Shown in pieces: positions 33,006-46,170 of a DNA stretch of 64,000 nucleotides; the stretch's first letter is position 1; each line of letters opens with the position of its first letter. Source of the DNA: Lottia gigantea (lineage: Eukaryota; Mollusca; Gastropoda; Lottiidae); the NCBI RefSeq assembly GCF_000327385.1, contig NW_008707617.1, positions 2,756,377 to 2,820,376 on the forward strand. Direction: 5' to 3'. The notes under the pieces are model-generated. The model did not search any database and had not been told where the DNA came from. It saw nothing but the letters and a program-made list of their open reading frames with translations. A program made the translations under genes and the position numbers.

Positions 33006-35180
33006 TAGTATGAGGTCAGTAATGATACAGGATATTGATACTGTTTGACTGTAGTATATTAGTAGACTTTAGTAATGATACATATAATAATACTTTTTGA
33101 TTGTAGTATGTAGTCTAGGTCAGTAATGATACATACATTGATAGTGCTTGATTAGTATGTTGTCAAAGTCAGTAAAAAATACAGATATTGATAGTGTTTA
33201 ACTTTAGTATGTTGTCTAGGTCAGTAATGATGCAGATATTGATAATGTTTGACTGTAGTATGTAGTCTAGGTCAGTAATGATACAGATGTTGATAGTGTT
33301 TGTAGTATGTTGCCTAGGTCAGTAATGTTACAGATATTGATAGTGTTTGACTGTAGTATGTTGTCTAGGTCAGTACTAATGCAGATATTGAAAGTGTTTG
33401 ACTGTAGTATGTAGTAGAGATCAGTGATGATACAGATATTGGCTGTGTTTAACTGTAGTGTGTAGTAGAGGTTAGTGATGATACAGATATTGATAGTGTG
33501 TGACTGTAGTATGTTGTCTAGGTCAGTACTAATGCAGATATTGAAAGTGTTTGACTGTAGTATGTAGTAGAGATCAGTGATGTTACAGATATTGGCTGTG
33601 TTTAACTGTAGTGTAGTAGAGGTCAGTAACGATACAGATATTGATAGTGTTTGACTGTATTATGTTGTCTAGGTCAGTACTAATGCAGATATTGATAGTG
33701 TTTGACTGTAGTATGTTGTCTAGGTCAGTACTAATGCAGATATTGATAGTGTTTGACTGTAGTATGTTGTCTAGGTCCGTACTAATGCAGATATTGAAAG
33801 TGTTTGACTGTAGTATGTAGTAGAGATCAGTGATGATACAGATATTGGCTGTGTTTAACTGTAGTGTGTAGTAGAGGTTAGTGATGATACAGATATTGAT
33901 AGTGTGTGACTGTTGTATGTTGTCTAGGTCAGTACTAATGCAGATATTGAAAGTGTTTGACTGTAGTATGTAGTAGAGATCAGTGATGATATAGATATTG
34001 GCTGTGTTTAACTGTAGTGTGTAGTAGAGGTTAGTGATGATACAGATATTGATAGTGTGTGACTGTAGTATGTTGTCTAGGTCAGTGCTAATGCAGATAT
34101 TGATAGTGTTTGACTGTAGTATGTTGTTTAGGTCAGTACTAATGCAGATATTGAAAGTGTTTGACTGTAGTATGTAGTAGAGATCAGTGATGATACAGAT
34201 ATTGGCTGTGTTTAAATGTAGTGTGTAGTAGAGGTTAGTGATGATATAGATATTGATAGTGTGTGACTGTAGTATGTTGTCTAGGTCAGTACTAATGCAG
34301 ATATTGATAGTGTTTGACTGTAGTATGCAGTCGAGTTCAGCACTAATACAGATATTGATAGTGTTTGACTGTACTATGTAGTCGAGGTCAGTAATGATAC
34401 AGATATTGCTAGTGTTTGACTGTACTATGTAGTCGAGGTCAGTAATGATACAGATATTGATAGTGTTTGACTGTACTATGTAGTCGAGGTCAGTAATGAT
34501 ATAGATATTGATAGTGTTTGACTGTAGTATGCAGTCGAGTTCAGCACTAATACAGATATTGATAGTGTTTGACTGTACTATGTAGTCGAGGTCAGTAATG
34601 ATACAGATATTGATGCTGTTTGACTGTAGTGTGTGGTCTGTAATAGAGGTTAGTAATGATGCAGATATTGATACTGTTTGACTGTAGCATGTAGTCGAGG
34701 TCAGTAATGATACAGATATTGATAGTGTTTGACTGTAGTATGCAGTCGAGGTCAGTACCAATACAGATATTGACTGTGTTTGACTGTAGTATGTAGTAGA
34801 TATCAGTAATGTTACAGATATTGATAGTGTTTAACACTGTAGTTTGTAGTAGAGGTTAGTAATGATACAGATATTGACAGTGTTTGACTGTAGTTTGTAG
34901 TAGAGGTTAGTAATGATACAGATTTTGATAGTGTTTGACTGTAGTATGTAGTAGAGGTAAGTAGTGATACAGATATAGACTAATACTACAGTCAAACACT
35001 ATCAATATAATATGTATTATTACTAATCTCTACTACATACTACAGTCATACGTTATCAATATCTGTATTATTACTGACCTAGACTACATACTACAATCAG
35101 GCACTATCAATATTTGTATCATTACTAGCCTAGACTACATACTGAAGTCAAACACTATCAATATCTGTATCTTTTCTGAC
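33006..35180. repeat. 51-bp satellite array with higher-order structure and an inverted tail
   Basis: About 38-40 head-to-tail units of 51 bp run from about 33006 to 34975, each built on GATACAGATATTGATAGTGTT, GACTGTAGTATG and a GTC(T/G)AGGTCAGTA junction. From about 34979 to 35180 roughly four units lie in the opposite orientation. In 33370-34230 a 153-bp (three-unit) higher-order repeat recurs, marked by the GCAGATATTGAAAGTG variant at about 33380, 33533, 33787, 33941 and 34143. Because 51 is divisible by 3, the minus strand stays open for 392 codons (33583-34761), which is a by-product of periodicity. Confidence 0.95.
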
Positions 35181-37936
35181 GTCTGGAAATAAACAATTCA
35201 GTAAGCTCAAAAGAATGAGTCAGTCGAGTCTAAGATTGTTTTTTAGGCAATGTAACATTTGAGAACTCTGTTTAAATTAAATTTCGAAAAACAAGAGCAA
35301 TATCTCATATTTGATATTTCCCATTTTTTTCTATAGGGTTCATCCTTGGGTGATGTTAAACATTTAGCAGAACCGAACCCATCACAACTTCATTATATTC
35401 AAAACTTCTTTCAAACGTTTTTTTTGGGGGGGTTTTATATACGGCTCTCCTTTAAGTGAATCAGAAAAGTAGGACGTTAAACTCCATGAAAATTAATAAT
35501 TCCGTCCAAAAACTCCACGAACTTAAGCTAGAAATAGAACGCTTTTCAAAAAACAAGGATTATTATGAAGTTTTATGTAAATTTAACTAAATTTATCAAT
35601 AATTGTGCCTTTTACATTTACTAGCTAAAGAACAAGTTATCTTGTGATAGGGTTCATCGTTCGGTGATAATAAACAATTTCACCAATTTCGACAAATCGT
35701 TAAGAATGGTGCCATCTCGAGTATTTACAAGCTACAGACTGAATGCATTTCGAAAGACAATGCCTCATAACAATCAAAACATTGTAAATCTTATGATTTT
35801 TCATTCATAATAATCACTCATGTGATAATATACTAATCAAATAAGCAATTAGATGCTCAGTAGGAAGACTTTAATTTTGATGACTAAAGTGTCGAGGTTC
35901 TCTTGGGTTCGTCGTGTTGAAGGGCACCAGAAATCCTGAAACTTTATAATTCTTCTCCTACAATAGTTAGTCAGGGGATGAAAAGAAACCCACGCTGGGA
36001 ACCAGGAATATACAGTATTATAGCTTGGAATTTGAAATTCAATTAAAGTCTGTCAAAAGTACAGCTTAAATATGTAGGAATATCAAATCATGACTAATTG
36101 ATAAGGGTAGGCCTACTTATTGCTATTTACCTCTGCGGTCTTTTTAGATTCATTTTGTGCTATGACGTCAACAGCCACAGTCTCTTCTATAATATTTATT
36201 TACATTTGCTATTATTTTTTCCATTGGACTAATATAAATTCGTGTGGCGTTTATATCATCATAAACGTCATTGCCTCATCACCAAAACATAAGGCGTATT
36301 AATTTTAACCAATGACGTCGTTATTCGTTGACGTCATTGTATCACATAGACGTTCTCCAATATAAATAATCATGTCGGTAGTCCCAAACGTTGAAACGTA
36401 TATAAAAATGCCCTACTTAAATTCATACTAAAGTCTTTGTATCTAAATTAGAATGTCTTGAAAACGTATATATAGCCTAAGCAATAAAATGTTACCCTAT
36501 GGCGGTTATGATCGTTTATCAGGACAATGGTTGGCTGGAAAAGTTTATTGCTTAAGTATCTTGCTGTCAACACATCGTTTTGCATGTCACGTGCTGCATA
36601 GCACTGTTCTCAAAATGATCATTAGCTCGTCATACCAAGTTTCATCTAAATCGGGGGAAAATGCCATATTTTGTACTAATTTGCCATGTTGACAATATTG
36701 AAATATGTGAGGCTACAAATTAGAAACCTTGGTGACATCATAGACAAGTTTAACAAAATAATTAACCTACTGGTGATGTTAGTGATCAATTCATTTAGAT
36801 AATGACGAAACAATCGCCGCACACTCTGTTACATAAACTATGCAAAATAATAGAAAGTCCCACTTCAATCGTTTTAGAATTTTTTGTCAAATAGAAAGAG
36901 TAACAAGATCTTTTGTTGAATTGAAGGTTGAGTTCTACTCTGATTAGCCTAAATCAAAACAATTGTTTATGATCTCGTTCAAAACCAGTTCATTTATTGC
37001 ACAGTTTAACAAGATATCACAGTAAATCTAATCATCTTTTCAATCACCTTCTTCTTTTTATTTTGGACGTGTCGTAGAACCAAAATCAAGTTAAATCTGA
37101 TTTGAAATCAGGGATGAAGATACGAAACAACTTTTGCATATCAACTTTAAACAGGAATTCTCGACTGCAATGCTAACATTGATCTTTGATTTTTTTTAAT
37201 CTTTCCATCGATTGCAAGTATTTATGTCTTTGTTTTCATTTATTAGCATAGCTTCGTATTTTCCATTTTCGTGTTTTTTCTGATGAAACTAAAAGGTTTT
37301 GTTATTAAATTAGAGTTGTAAACCAATTAATAAAAAAACAATTCAGAATTCTGCATAAACGGAGAAGTTTTGAATGTTTTCAAATCTCAGTGAAGAGTCA
37401 ACTGAGGCTAGGCTATAGTCAGTGCAGCAAAAACATTTAAACTTTTGTTGGGTTTTTAAATGTAATTTGTTCATTTGGGGGCTTCCTACACTATATCCAT
37501 GCCATGCGTTCTCAACTACTTATATTTATAAACTGAGCCATCTTTCGTATCTAGACTAGCCTACTTACGGCAAATATACAAGGTCAGACTCTTTAAACTG
37601 TACTTCCGGTACACTAGACCCTGTTTATCCTTTTTCCAATATAACTTGTTTTGATATTTTGATATATGCATTCAATGTTAAATTTCTGAGTTGAAGTACA
37701 TCTTTTCCTTATTATTGGAAATTTTCCTCAGAAGAAATACTTATAATATATATATGTATATATAGGCACAATAAGTAATACGCTGTACCATAAACAAGAG
37801 TTATGGTCTTAGCAGCTATACATACTATTAACAACCTTTTCGTCATAGGTATCAGCATCAGCAAAGGGGCATTCCGCTTTTTTGTTAAGTATGTTAATTA
37901 TATTCTTGCATCTTATATTTGATCAAACTGAATTTG
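35181..37936. other. Non-coding stretch with repeat relics
   Basis: No gene supported. Relics noted: a SINE tail (AAAAGTAGGACGTTAAACTCC, about 35465-35486), two copies of a TAGGGTTCATC(C/G)TT(C/G)GGTGAT phrase (about 35335 and 35650) and a fragment of the core-repeat signature (ACCAAGTTTCATCTAAATCG, about 36634). The rest is AT-rich with nothing recognisable. Confidence 0.4.
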
Positions 37937-38100
37937 CTTTAAAAGGGTTCATTAAAAACTGGAAGTACTAATTGTTAATTAAACGGTATGATCTAGTTTT
38001 GGCGATTGGCTTTATAATGGCTCGATATATTTAGTTGAAATCTTTAGAAAACGTAGGATTTCTCTAAAATTATAAGGCGTTTATTTTACTTAAATCAGTA
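37937..38100 (+). repeat. Direct repeat, copy 1
   Basis: It shares AGTACTAATTGTTAATTAA, GATTGGCTTTA(T/C)AATGGCTCG and TTAGTTGAAATCTTTAGAAA, plus GGCGTTTATTTTACT, with 39246-39392. The two are very similar and 1.3 kb apart in the same orientation. Confidence 0.85.
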
Positions 38101-39245
38101 TAGGCCTATAAACTTTCCGGACCACCTCTAGGTGTCTTCCTAAAATAAAACTGATTGACAATGCCAAGTTTTAAATCAGACATTTCGATTAATCCTATGT
38201 TGTGGGAAGAAAACAAAAAATGGTAACAATGTGACAATAAGGCAATCCCAGAAACTTCATACGGAAACTAATTAGAATGTTTTCATATCATTTCATAGTT
38301 AATCTGAAGTTTCGGCTATTCAATATGGCGTGGTAGAAATAATCTTTCTATTGTATTTAGACCTCTCTTGCTAATGAGTAGAAATGAAAATATTAAAAAA
38401 GTCAAAGACGCAAAATTAAATTCTACATTTGGAATACAAAATTCTTTGTTTTATATTAATTATAACAAGCAGGATTAATCATGCTTAAGATATATTTACT
38501 GCCCAGGTCACATACGGATCCATGAAGAGATTGACAGGACCAGAGATAAAATGTAGATTTTCGTCGGAGTTGGCCCGACACAAGCATAATATTCATATCA
38601 TTAAACCTAAATTATTCTTTCATAGCAAGTGCGTATAGAATCTTTACAAATCTATTAAAACCATAACCTCGTTGTTTCTGTGAATATTGCACACAGAGAA
38701 ATAGGTCCGCCGCTGGTATATACCTTACCCAGCTAGCTGGTCGAAAAAAATTGTACAACCTTGATATTATTGTATACACAGCAGCCAATAAAGGTGCCAT
38801 ATCAAATCAATGAACAAAATAAATTGACAAAAAAAGTATGGGAAATAATTAATGACTTTCCAGTAAACAATTATCAAGTATGCTGTAATACATTTGAACT
38901 GATAACAAGGATTTTACTGCCTGCATTTAAAGGAGTTGATCCCATAAATCTCTGCCTCACCCAAGTTAAACAAGTTAAAGGGGCATTACACTTTTCTTGT
39001 AAAACATTTTCCTTATCAAAAACGTCGTAAATTCTTGACTGTTTGCGACGAAACTTGGTATGGTTGTTTGTAATCAACCAAGAATGAACCCTATTTAAAA
39101 TCAGTAAAAATCTAAGTATTGCCTCACAAAGTTCAAATGAAGTTTGAATATTTCATACTGGTAATTATTACTGTACTGCCATGTACTGTATTTATATTTC
39201 AAAACAGAGCTGCCAGTTGGTGTATATTACTTTGCAAGCTATCTT
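38101..39245. other. Non-coding stretch between the direct repeats
   Basis: No gene supported. An AGGGGCATTACACTTTTC string near 38980 resembles AGGGGCATTCCGCTTTTT at 37865 and may be the edge of a repeat family. Confidence 0.35.
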
Positions 39246-39392
39246 TTTAAAAGGGTTAATTAAAAACTGAGAGTACTAATTGTTAATTAAGCAGTTTCAG
39301 TGATTGGCTTTACAATGGCTCGTTATATTTAGTTGAAATCTTTAGAAAACGTAGAAGAAATATTTCACCACAATTTGGCGTTTATTTTACTC
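39246..39392 (+). repeat. Direct repeat, copy 2
   Basis: Second copy of the unit at 37937-38100, with short indels near its middle. Confidence 0.85.
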
Positions 39393-40539
39393 ATATCCGA
39401 ACAGAAGTTTTCTTACAGCTTCCGAAAAGCATAACCAACTTTAAAAGGTTACGTAAAGTTAGTAACAACCAGATTGAAAATGGAACTGTGATTTTGCAAA
39501 CTCACTGAGAACGAAAGCGTTTTTAATTGATTGATAAACTTTCAAGTATAATACGCTTTATGGAAAATGACTATCTACAATCGATTGATAAACAAATATT
39601 TCAATTTACATTTTGAAACGAATATGTAATTTAAATTCAATTCGCATAATATTTAATATATATAAATAGAACTGGTTTGGGGTTGGGACATTCCGACTTC
39701 CAAGTTCTTTTTTTACTCCCGACTTCCAATTTTTTGTTGCTTCCGGGTCCCAACTTCCATTTTTTTAAATGTCACATTGTGTTGTATTGACTGTAATATT
39801 GCTTTTTATCATTGTTTATTACCACCACTTTATTGTGTTTTTTCTGTGATATTTCTTTATCTATGCTTTGCAGCGTTTTATTTTGTCTATTGATTTTGTG
39901 CTATTTCAAATCTCTATATTATCAACTTTTGACTATAATACGATGTAGCTCTAAGACAGACGGTGTTCCTGTAGATCGCATGGATTAAATTGTTCAACTA
40001 CATGTGGTGGATGTTGTGGACAGAGCTGTACCAATGCAATGCATGAGTATTCTATCAATGACACTGATGATAATTGTGTAACACTGAACAATATTGACAC
40101 GTTACAATCCCAATTTTCGACTTTTTGACTAAAATCGGACATTAACCTAAAAAAATAATCACGTTATATTGAAATTATTGATTGGATTGAACCTTGTAGT
40201 TAATCCTCTTCGGATTATTTCATCAAAATATTAATTTTATTTAATTTGGCTCAATAAGTCAGCTAATGTCACTTTTCGACAGACAGAAATCGAACATTTT
40301 ACCCAAAAATAATCAATTTCGTTTCATTTCCGGTGGACGAAAGTTAAAGACATGGTCAAATAAATTGATATATGCTTTCCTTCACCTGATTTGGCTCATG
40401 GTGCTGTGTCGTGCAGTCTGTAACCTTATCTTTTTATTTTTAACCCTTGGGGGTATCTTTAACTTGTTGCAGTGCACAGTTTATGGCACACAAAGTCTCG
40501 AGTATATTTTCCTGTATCTGTACGACTTGAAGACCTTTG

Positions 40540-40640
40540 CAACCTGACAAGGGGAAACAGAGTTGAAAATTTGAAGGCACTATCTGTGTCGGGATAGAAC
40601 CATGGATCTTCAGGTTAGAGAAGAACAGGGGTAGGCCTAC
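40540..40640 (-). repeat. SINE head fragment
   Basis: On the minus strand it reads CTAACCTGAAGATCCATGGTT, CTATCCCGACACAGATA and then CCCCTTGTCAGG, colinear with the tRNA-like head and the following domain of the full SINE at 15238-15575. It is diverged and truncated at both ends. Confidence 0.6.
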
Positions 40641-40706
40641 CAACGTATAGCATTGTTTTGAGCAATAATAGCACACAGGGAATTCACAAAGTAAGGAACC
40701 AGGGCA

Positions 40707-40821
40707 CCAGGCCACGTATTCTCGAAACGATCTTAGTTCTAGGATGTCCTAGAATCAATGTTAGAAGATAGGAACCTAGGACATCCTAGCGTTAAGATTG
40801 TTTCAAGAATACGTGGCCTGG
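40707..40821. mobile_element. 115-bp palindromic MITE
   Basis: The two halves are near-perfect inverted repeats: CCAGGCCACGTATTCTCGAA at the left, and the right end reads TTCAAGAATACGTGGCCTGG. Complementarity continues through GATCTTAG to the CTAGGATGTCCTAG strings at the centre. The whole unit can fold as one hairpin. It is nested in the 39680-42247 element. Confidence 0.8.
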
Positions 40822-42247
40822 ATAACTGACACTTTTGAATAAGATGCAATGATTTATTTGTAACATGACTGTGACTATAACACAGTAAAAAAATAAAAAT
40901 AATTCGGGAGGGAGCAGTACCAAAAATATATATATAAATATCAATGTCATGTAGCATAGAAATAAAAGATTAAGGAGTACAGTCGTCGGAATTTATTTTA
41001 CTAGATAAGTGTTGCACGCACCAGAGTTTAAAGAAATAAAACAAAATAATTTTCAATGTTTTTATAGATAAGCATTTGACATTAATGTTTCAATTAAGGG
41101 TTCGGGACGATTTGTGGTCGTCACTAACAATCATTAAAATCCATACACACTTGCTACTAAATCTTAATCTTCTAATTTACAGAGAATGAGTCATCTGATT
41201 GATATTCAAGCTTGGCTCAATAATGAGATACAACCTATATTTAAATCAATGCTGGAAAACTTATTGACTGGTCAGGAAATGTGGAAAGTTTGACACTTTG
41301 AACTAATATTCTAAAATCAAGAACCCATGCCTCAATTAAGAAATTAACTAGATATGATCTGTTATATACAAATACATATTTTGATACTGCAAAACAAATG
41401 ATTTTACTAACCCAATTAAATTTAGCACCTAATTAATGAATACAAAAGTGACTTTGAAATATAAAACAAGATGGCCGCTCTGAAACAGGCAATAAGTACA
41501 GTAACTACAAAAGTGATCATAACTTTAGGCATGCTATACCGACATGAGAAGTAAAGACAGGCACGCTGAGAGGGCTACCTAATAAACAAGAAAAATAGTG
41601 ATAATTATGTTCTGCTTATTCATGCCAACTAAATTACAAGTTGCAAAGTTATAAGTATACCATGCTGACAACATAAGTATATCACATTCCCTTCCCTTCA
41701 AACAATACAATTGTTAGAGAAATATGCATTATTCGTTGTCAAATGTAATAATGAAAGAATACACAACTAAATTAAATGTAATGCAAGATTTAAGCCCAAT
41801 ATTTACAAAATTTGTCCGTCTGACAACAGTACAGAGCATGGAATGAATGGATTATTTGCATGTGTCGGACAAATTCATTTATCGAATTTTTGGACTAATT
41901 ATTGCTTTTGTGTTGAGAAAGGGGCATTCTCTTTCTTTCTTACATGATCATATTCCAAATATTCATGATATTTCCAATATTCGTTTTGACAAAAAGATTT
42001 TATGTAGGCCTTATACATTTGTAAAGTGCATGAATAATACACAAATATTCTCAATTAACGATTAACAATCATCATATTAACTTATTGTTTTATTGTCACT
42101 GACTGTAGCACGATTTGCTTCCCATTGAAGAGAGAATTGAAAGTCAGAATTCGGAAGCAAAAATAACTTGAAGTCGGAACTCGGAAGCAAAAAGACTTTG
42201 TCGGAAGTGAAAAAAAAGTGGAAGTGGGAAGTCGAATGTCCCAACCC

Positions 42248-42818
42248 GACTTTCGTATTAAGCAAACAATGTCGAAATAGGCTTCATTGAATGCTGGTGG
42301 CAATTTGTTATCAGAAACAATTGTCGACAGTAATAGATGATCTCTTGTTCGGAAATCTAGTCATTTCATATGTTTACGTCAGAGCTGATATTAAGACACA
42401 TTATCTTTCGATCGGAGATATCGGAAGTGATATTATTCTATTCGGTGGAAAAGTTATTATGGTGACAAATGTGTGTGATAAGGTTCTGTCCACTGTTACT
42501 ATCAAATTATATAGAAACTAATCCTTTAATAAATAAACCTATCCTTGTCTCTTCAGTGTATCTATATGAATGTTCCTTTTTTATCTGGAAATCAACACAA
42601 ACCATCTGGTCCTGATATTATAACAAGATATTTTCTAGCTTTCTTTCAGCTTTCTTTCCTTGCCTGTTATGTTCGGATCTACTAAAACGGAATACTAGTG
42701 CATGATTTGTTACATTAGTTTGGAAATATTTTCAAACGATCGTTTTTAAAAAGATATACGTATTATGATTCCAATTGAATATATATTACAATGAAGAGCA
42801 GGTAATATCCTTGAATTT
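42248..42818. other. 5' flank of the neuropeptide-type GPCR
   Basis: Non-coding. Likely promoter and 5' UTR of the receptor at 42819, with no specific site recognised. Confidence 0.35.
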
Positions 42819-44917
42819 TTGATGGTTCAGAAGATGGATCCTTTTGGAACTGAAAACCAGACATTAGTTAATAAAACATTTGAAAAAATACCTTTTCAGT
42901 TATCTGATACTGACGTACTTCCTCGATCATTGTCTTCAGATATTCGTTTAGCGTTTATGGTTTGTTTCATTGCGATTATCACCTTAGCTTTTCTAGGTAA
43001 CGCAATAGTGATATTTGTTATTGGACTTGCAAGATCGAAACTAACAGTGACCGATATGTATATATTATCGTTAGCCGTAGCGGATCTGCTAATCTCCATC
43101 CTTAACATGCCATTTCAACTGAATTTTTATATCACCAACAAATGGACTATGGGAGAATTTCTCTGTAAGTTTTCGAACTATATACAAGGTGTAACAGTGA
43201 CTGCCAGTATCCTGACATTGACAACTATAGCTATTGATAGGTAGGTTTTATATATCCAATTTAATATTGACGTCTGTCATTCAATTCCTGACAGTCAATT
43301 TGTTTTGTATACAATGCAGCAGTAGAGACAATATAGCTGCTTATCCCGACATCATAAATCAGCTGCGTTGATAAGGTTTGTTAATTTGTTGATATTCATA
43401 AAAAGAAGCAGAATGATCATTTCACTGCTGAGCTATAATGGTTGTTACAATCGTGACCGTTTTCGACAAACTGTGGGTGAGTATTTGCCCATGACTTCCC
43501 TCAAATATGTCAAAATTGTCAGGGACATTGATACTAATACATGCTATATAGTGAACGGATTTTGAGTAACATTTGGATAAACAGTAATTGACTTTGACTT
43601 GTCGTGTTCAAAGCTATATTGTTTGCCTGATTCTTATGTAAAATGTGATTCTATAGACGTATTATTACAACGAATCTTGCGTGATCAAACCGCGACCTAC
43701 ATCGGAATAAACATAATTTTATTACAATCTGTGAGCATTATTAGCAATAAAATTTTATTTTGTAAGAAGTATTGGCCCCTGCACTAATCTTGCATATTGA
43801 AACAATATACCTCCTTTACCTTTCAACCAATTTTCATAAAACTTGGTTTGTAGGAAAATGGTAGAAAACAAAGATTGCCAGTTTCAAATTTCGACTCTCA
43901 GTGTGAACTGTCGAGATCCTGAATAGTGAAAAGCCAAGAGATCTCATAATAAAACATGGTATACATGCAGGTATATGATAACAAAGTGGAGATTAAATGA
44001 CATCTCTGGCAGGTTGAAAAGACCTTGAAATTTGAAAACTCTCGAAATCTCCAAAAATAATAATGCTAAATATTACTTGGTTTTCAACTAATTTTTTTTA
44101 GGAAACTTAGTGAAAGTTTCTTATTTATCAAACTGGTGTCATATTAAAATTGTGAAAGTATATGGCATTTTAGGGGTAAAGAGTGATCTTGATAATTTAT
44201 AATTTTAGGTATTTGGTAATTTGTCGGACGGTGCTTTCCCGGCGAGTCCATACCAAATTAGTTGCTGGTATTGCTATAGCTTCACTTTGGATCCTATCAC
44301 TGCTGATTGTATGTCCACAGTTGTTTGGGGAGAGAGTTGATATGGTTATAGAACTTAACTATTCCACCCATACACCAATAGGAATAGCTCAATTATGTCG
44401 CGAACATTTTGATAGACCGGAAGTGATCACCATTGTTGTGTATGTTTTTGTGTACCTACTCCCGGTGGTCACGATGATGCTATCGTACGGAGCCATTGGC
44501 ATGAGATTATGGTTTCAACATCCCATCGGTGATATGTTAGAAAATCCAAGAAATCATTCCAGGAACATGCAACAGAAAAAAAAAATCATCCAGATGTTGA
44601 TGCTGCTAGTTTTGGCTTTCACGGTTCTTTGGTTACCATTTTTTACCGTACAGCTAATTGAGCAGTTCCAGGATACTGGGGAGACATTTCGTACTCCTAA
44701 AGCCATATTACAGTTGGTTGGTTACAGTAATTGCTGTGTCAATCCTATTATTTATGCCTTTCTAAACAGAACTTTTCAGCGCGAATTCAAGAACAAGTTT
44801 CTCAAAAGGTCATCGGTACACACCGTTCATATAATTCAACTAAATCGCCGTACTGGACAGAGTTCACAAAGTGATAAAAGACAAGATGGAGATGCTTACC
44901 CTACTTGTGACATGTAA
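42819..44917 (+). CDS. Neuropeptide-type class A GPCR, two coding exons
   Basis: Exons 42819-43240 and 44209-44917 join in frame to give 376 residues. The intron (GTAGGT..TTTTAG, phase 2) splits the Arg codon of the DRY motif, a position seen in many peptide GPCR genes. The N-terminus has NQT and NKT sequons. Landmarks are GN at 60-61, LAVADLL in TM2, C116 (3.25), Gln at 3.32 (YIQGV), AIDRYLVIC, LWLPFF in TM6 and a standard NPIIY in TM7 followed by a basic helix 8 and a Ser/Gln-rich tail. Gln 3.32 and the TVTD(M)Y..SLAVADLL pattern are shared by orexin, QRFP, NPFF and NPY-type receptors, so a peptide ligand is likely, but the subfamily is not resolved. Three Met codons (1, 2, 6) could start translation; the first is used here. 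It is unrelated in detail to the two intronless GPCRs upstream. Confidence 0.88.
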
Positions 44918-46170
44918 TCTAGTAATTCTGTTCTACTTGAATTTAGTATGATTTTCATTTCATTTCATTACTCCTTGAATTTATGCTATTGCAATTGTGT
45001 CCTTTAGCACCCGAATCCCAGACCCACTGTACGTGTTTGATGCTCATAAGTTATCTGAAGAACCTTAGATATAATTTATCAATGTATTTTCTATAAACCA
45101 ATATTTGAATGAAAATGATCTATTGTGTGTAAGAACCGTTGCATTTTTCATTGCACAAAGTGTTTTTGTTGGTTAGAGGCGCGTATAAGGTTGGCGCACA
45201 AGCACTGCAAACCCAGAAAGTGAAATAACTTTATTAATACATCTGTGCCAAATGGTAAGAATTGGTTCAACTGGCCTTTTGAGATAATCAAGTCGCATTC
45301 GTTCGATATTTACACATGGGAGACACGTGTCTACGATAGCTTGTCAGGCAAGGTAATATACGCCCACTGGCAGCTTTGATTTTAAATACAAATATTTGGC
45401 AGTACAATAACCATCACCTGTATCGAATATTCAGCCTTTTTCAAGAACGAGGACAATTACTCATACTAAATATTTTTCGATTCGTCTGTTTTCAATAGGG
45501 TTCATCCTCGGAACCTAATAGTTACTCATGATAAGATGAGATAAGTAAGGTGTGATATACACATGAAATAACGGTATAAAACGAAAAAGGGTATTTTGTA
45601 GCAACTTAGATAAGACACCTTCTTTTAAATGTTTGTTGACTACTATTGGGGTTAATCAAGAGTTAGTTCCTATTAATCTAGCTTTTAGTGTCAAATAAAA
45701 CATTATTATTAGAAGAAAAATTTATCAGCAGTTAACAATTACACATGTAACACAATTTAAATTATTTTAACAATACACTGAACTTGATAAAAGTTCATAC
45801 CCGTGCAATGATAACATCAGAATAGGAATGATATGGGTCCCTTGCAGTTCGGTTTATCGACCAAATGTTGCTAGAAGACAAAATGCAACCAATATAATAA
45901 TGGCCTCTGACCAAGCTTCTTGTGGTAATTTCGACAGAAGAAACTGCAGACAGAATGCCAATAGAGTCCAAACCATACCTTATAATTCAGATCAAAGGTT
46001 CTTCTTATGATAACCACCGAATAGTTACATTATTTTGTTCATACAATAAAAACTAGAGAAAGACATTTCTAAGTGAAAAAAAGACATAAAGAATTTAAAA
46101 TATTAAACAAAATCTAATAAAGCAATAATATGAGTAACAAATATTATAAACGTCATTTAATAATAATATT
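44918..46170. other. Non-coding stretch between convergent genes
   Basis: It separates the GPCR stop from the last exon of the minus-strand CRIP gene and should contain both 3' UTRs. No other feature recognised. A GGGTTCATCCTCGG phrase (about 45497) resembles the relics at 35.3-35.7 kb. Confidence 0.35.

Larger units (their letters stand above)
39680..42247. mobile_element. 2.6-kb inverted-repeat element with TTCCGACTTCC subterminal repeats
   Basis: The ends are GGGTTGGGACATTCCGACTT and the reverse complement of AAGTCGAATGTCCCAACCC. Behind each terminus the phrase GACTTCC(A)-T-rich-GCTTCCGA repeats two to four times (39695-39765; 42125-42230). Repeated short subterminal motifs are typical of foldback and hAT/Mutator-like elements, which use them as transposase binding sites. 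No transposase is recognisable and I see no clear target duplication. It carries a SINE fragment and a palindromic MITE. Confidence 0.65.

Noticed and set aside
33583-34761. 392-codon minus-strand open frame of repeated 17-residue units
   Set aside because: It lies wholly inside the 51-bp satellite. A period divisible by three keeps any stop-free frame open, so length is no evidence of coding.
40560-40635. tRNA-like box B (GGTTCTATCC) on the minus strand
   Set aside because: It is colinear with the SINE head and continues into the SINE domain, so it is a SINE fragment rather than a tRNA gene.
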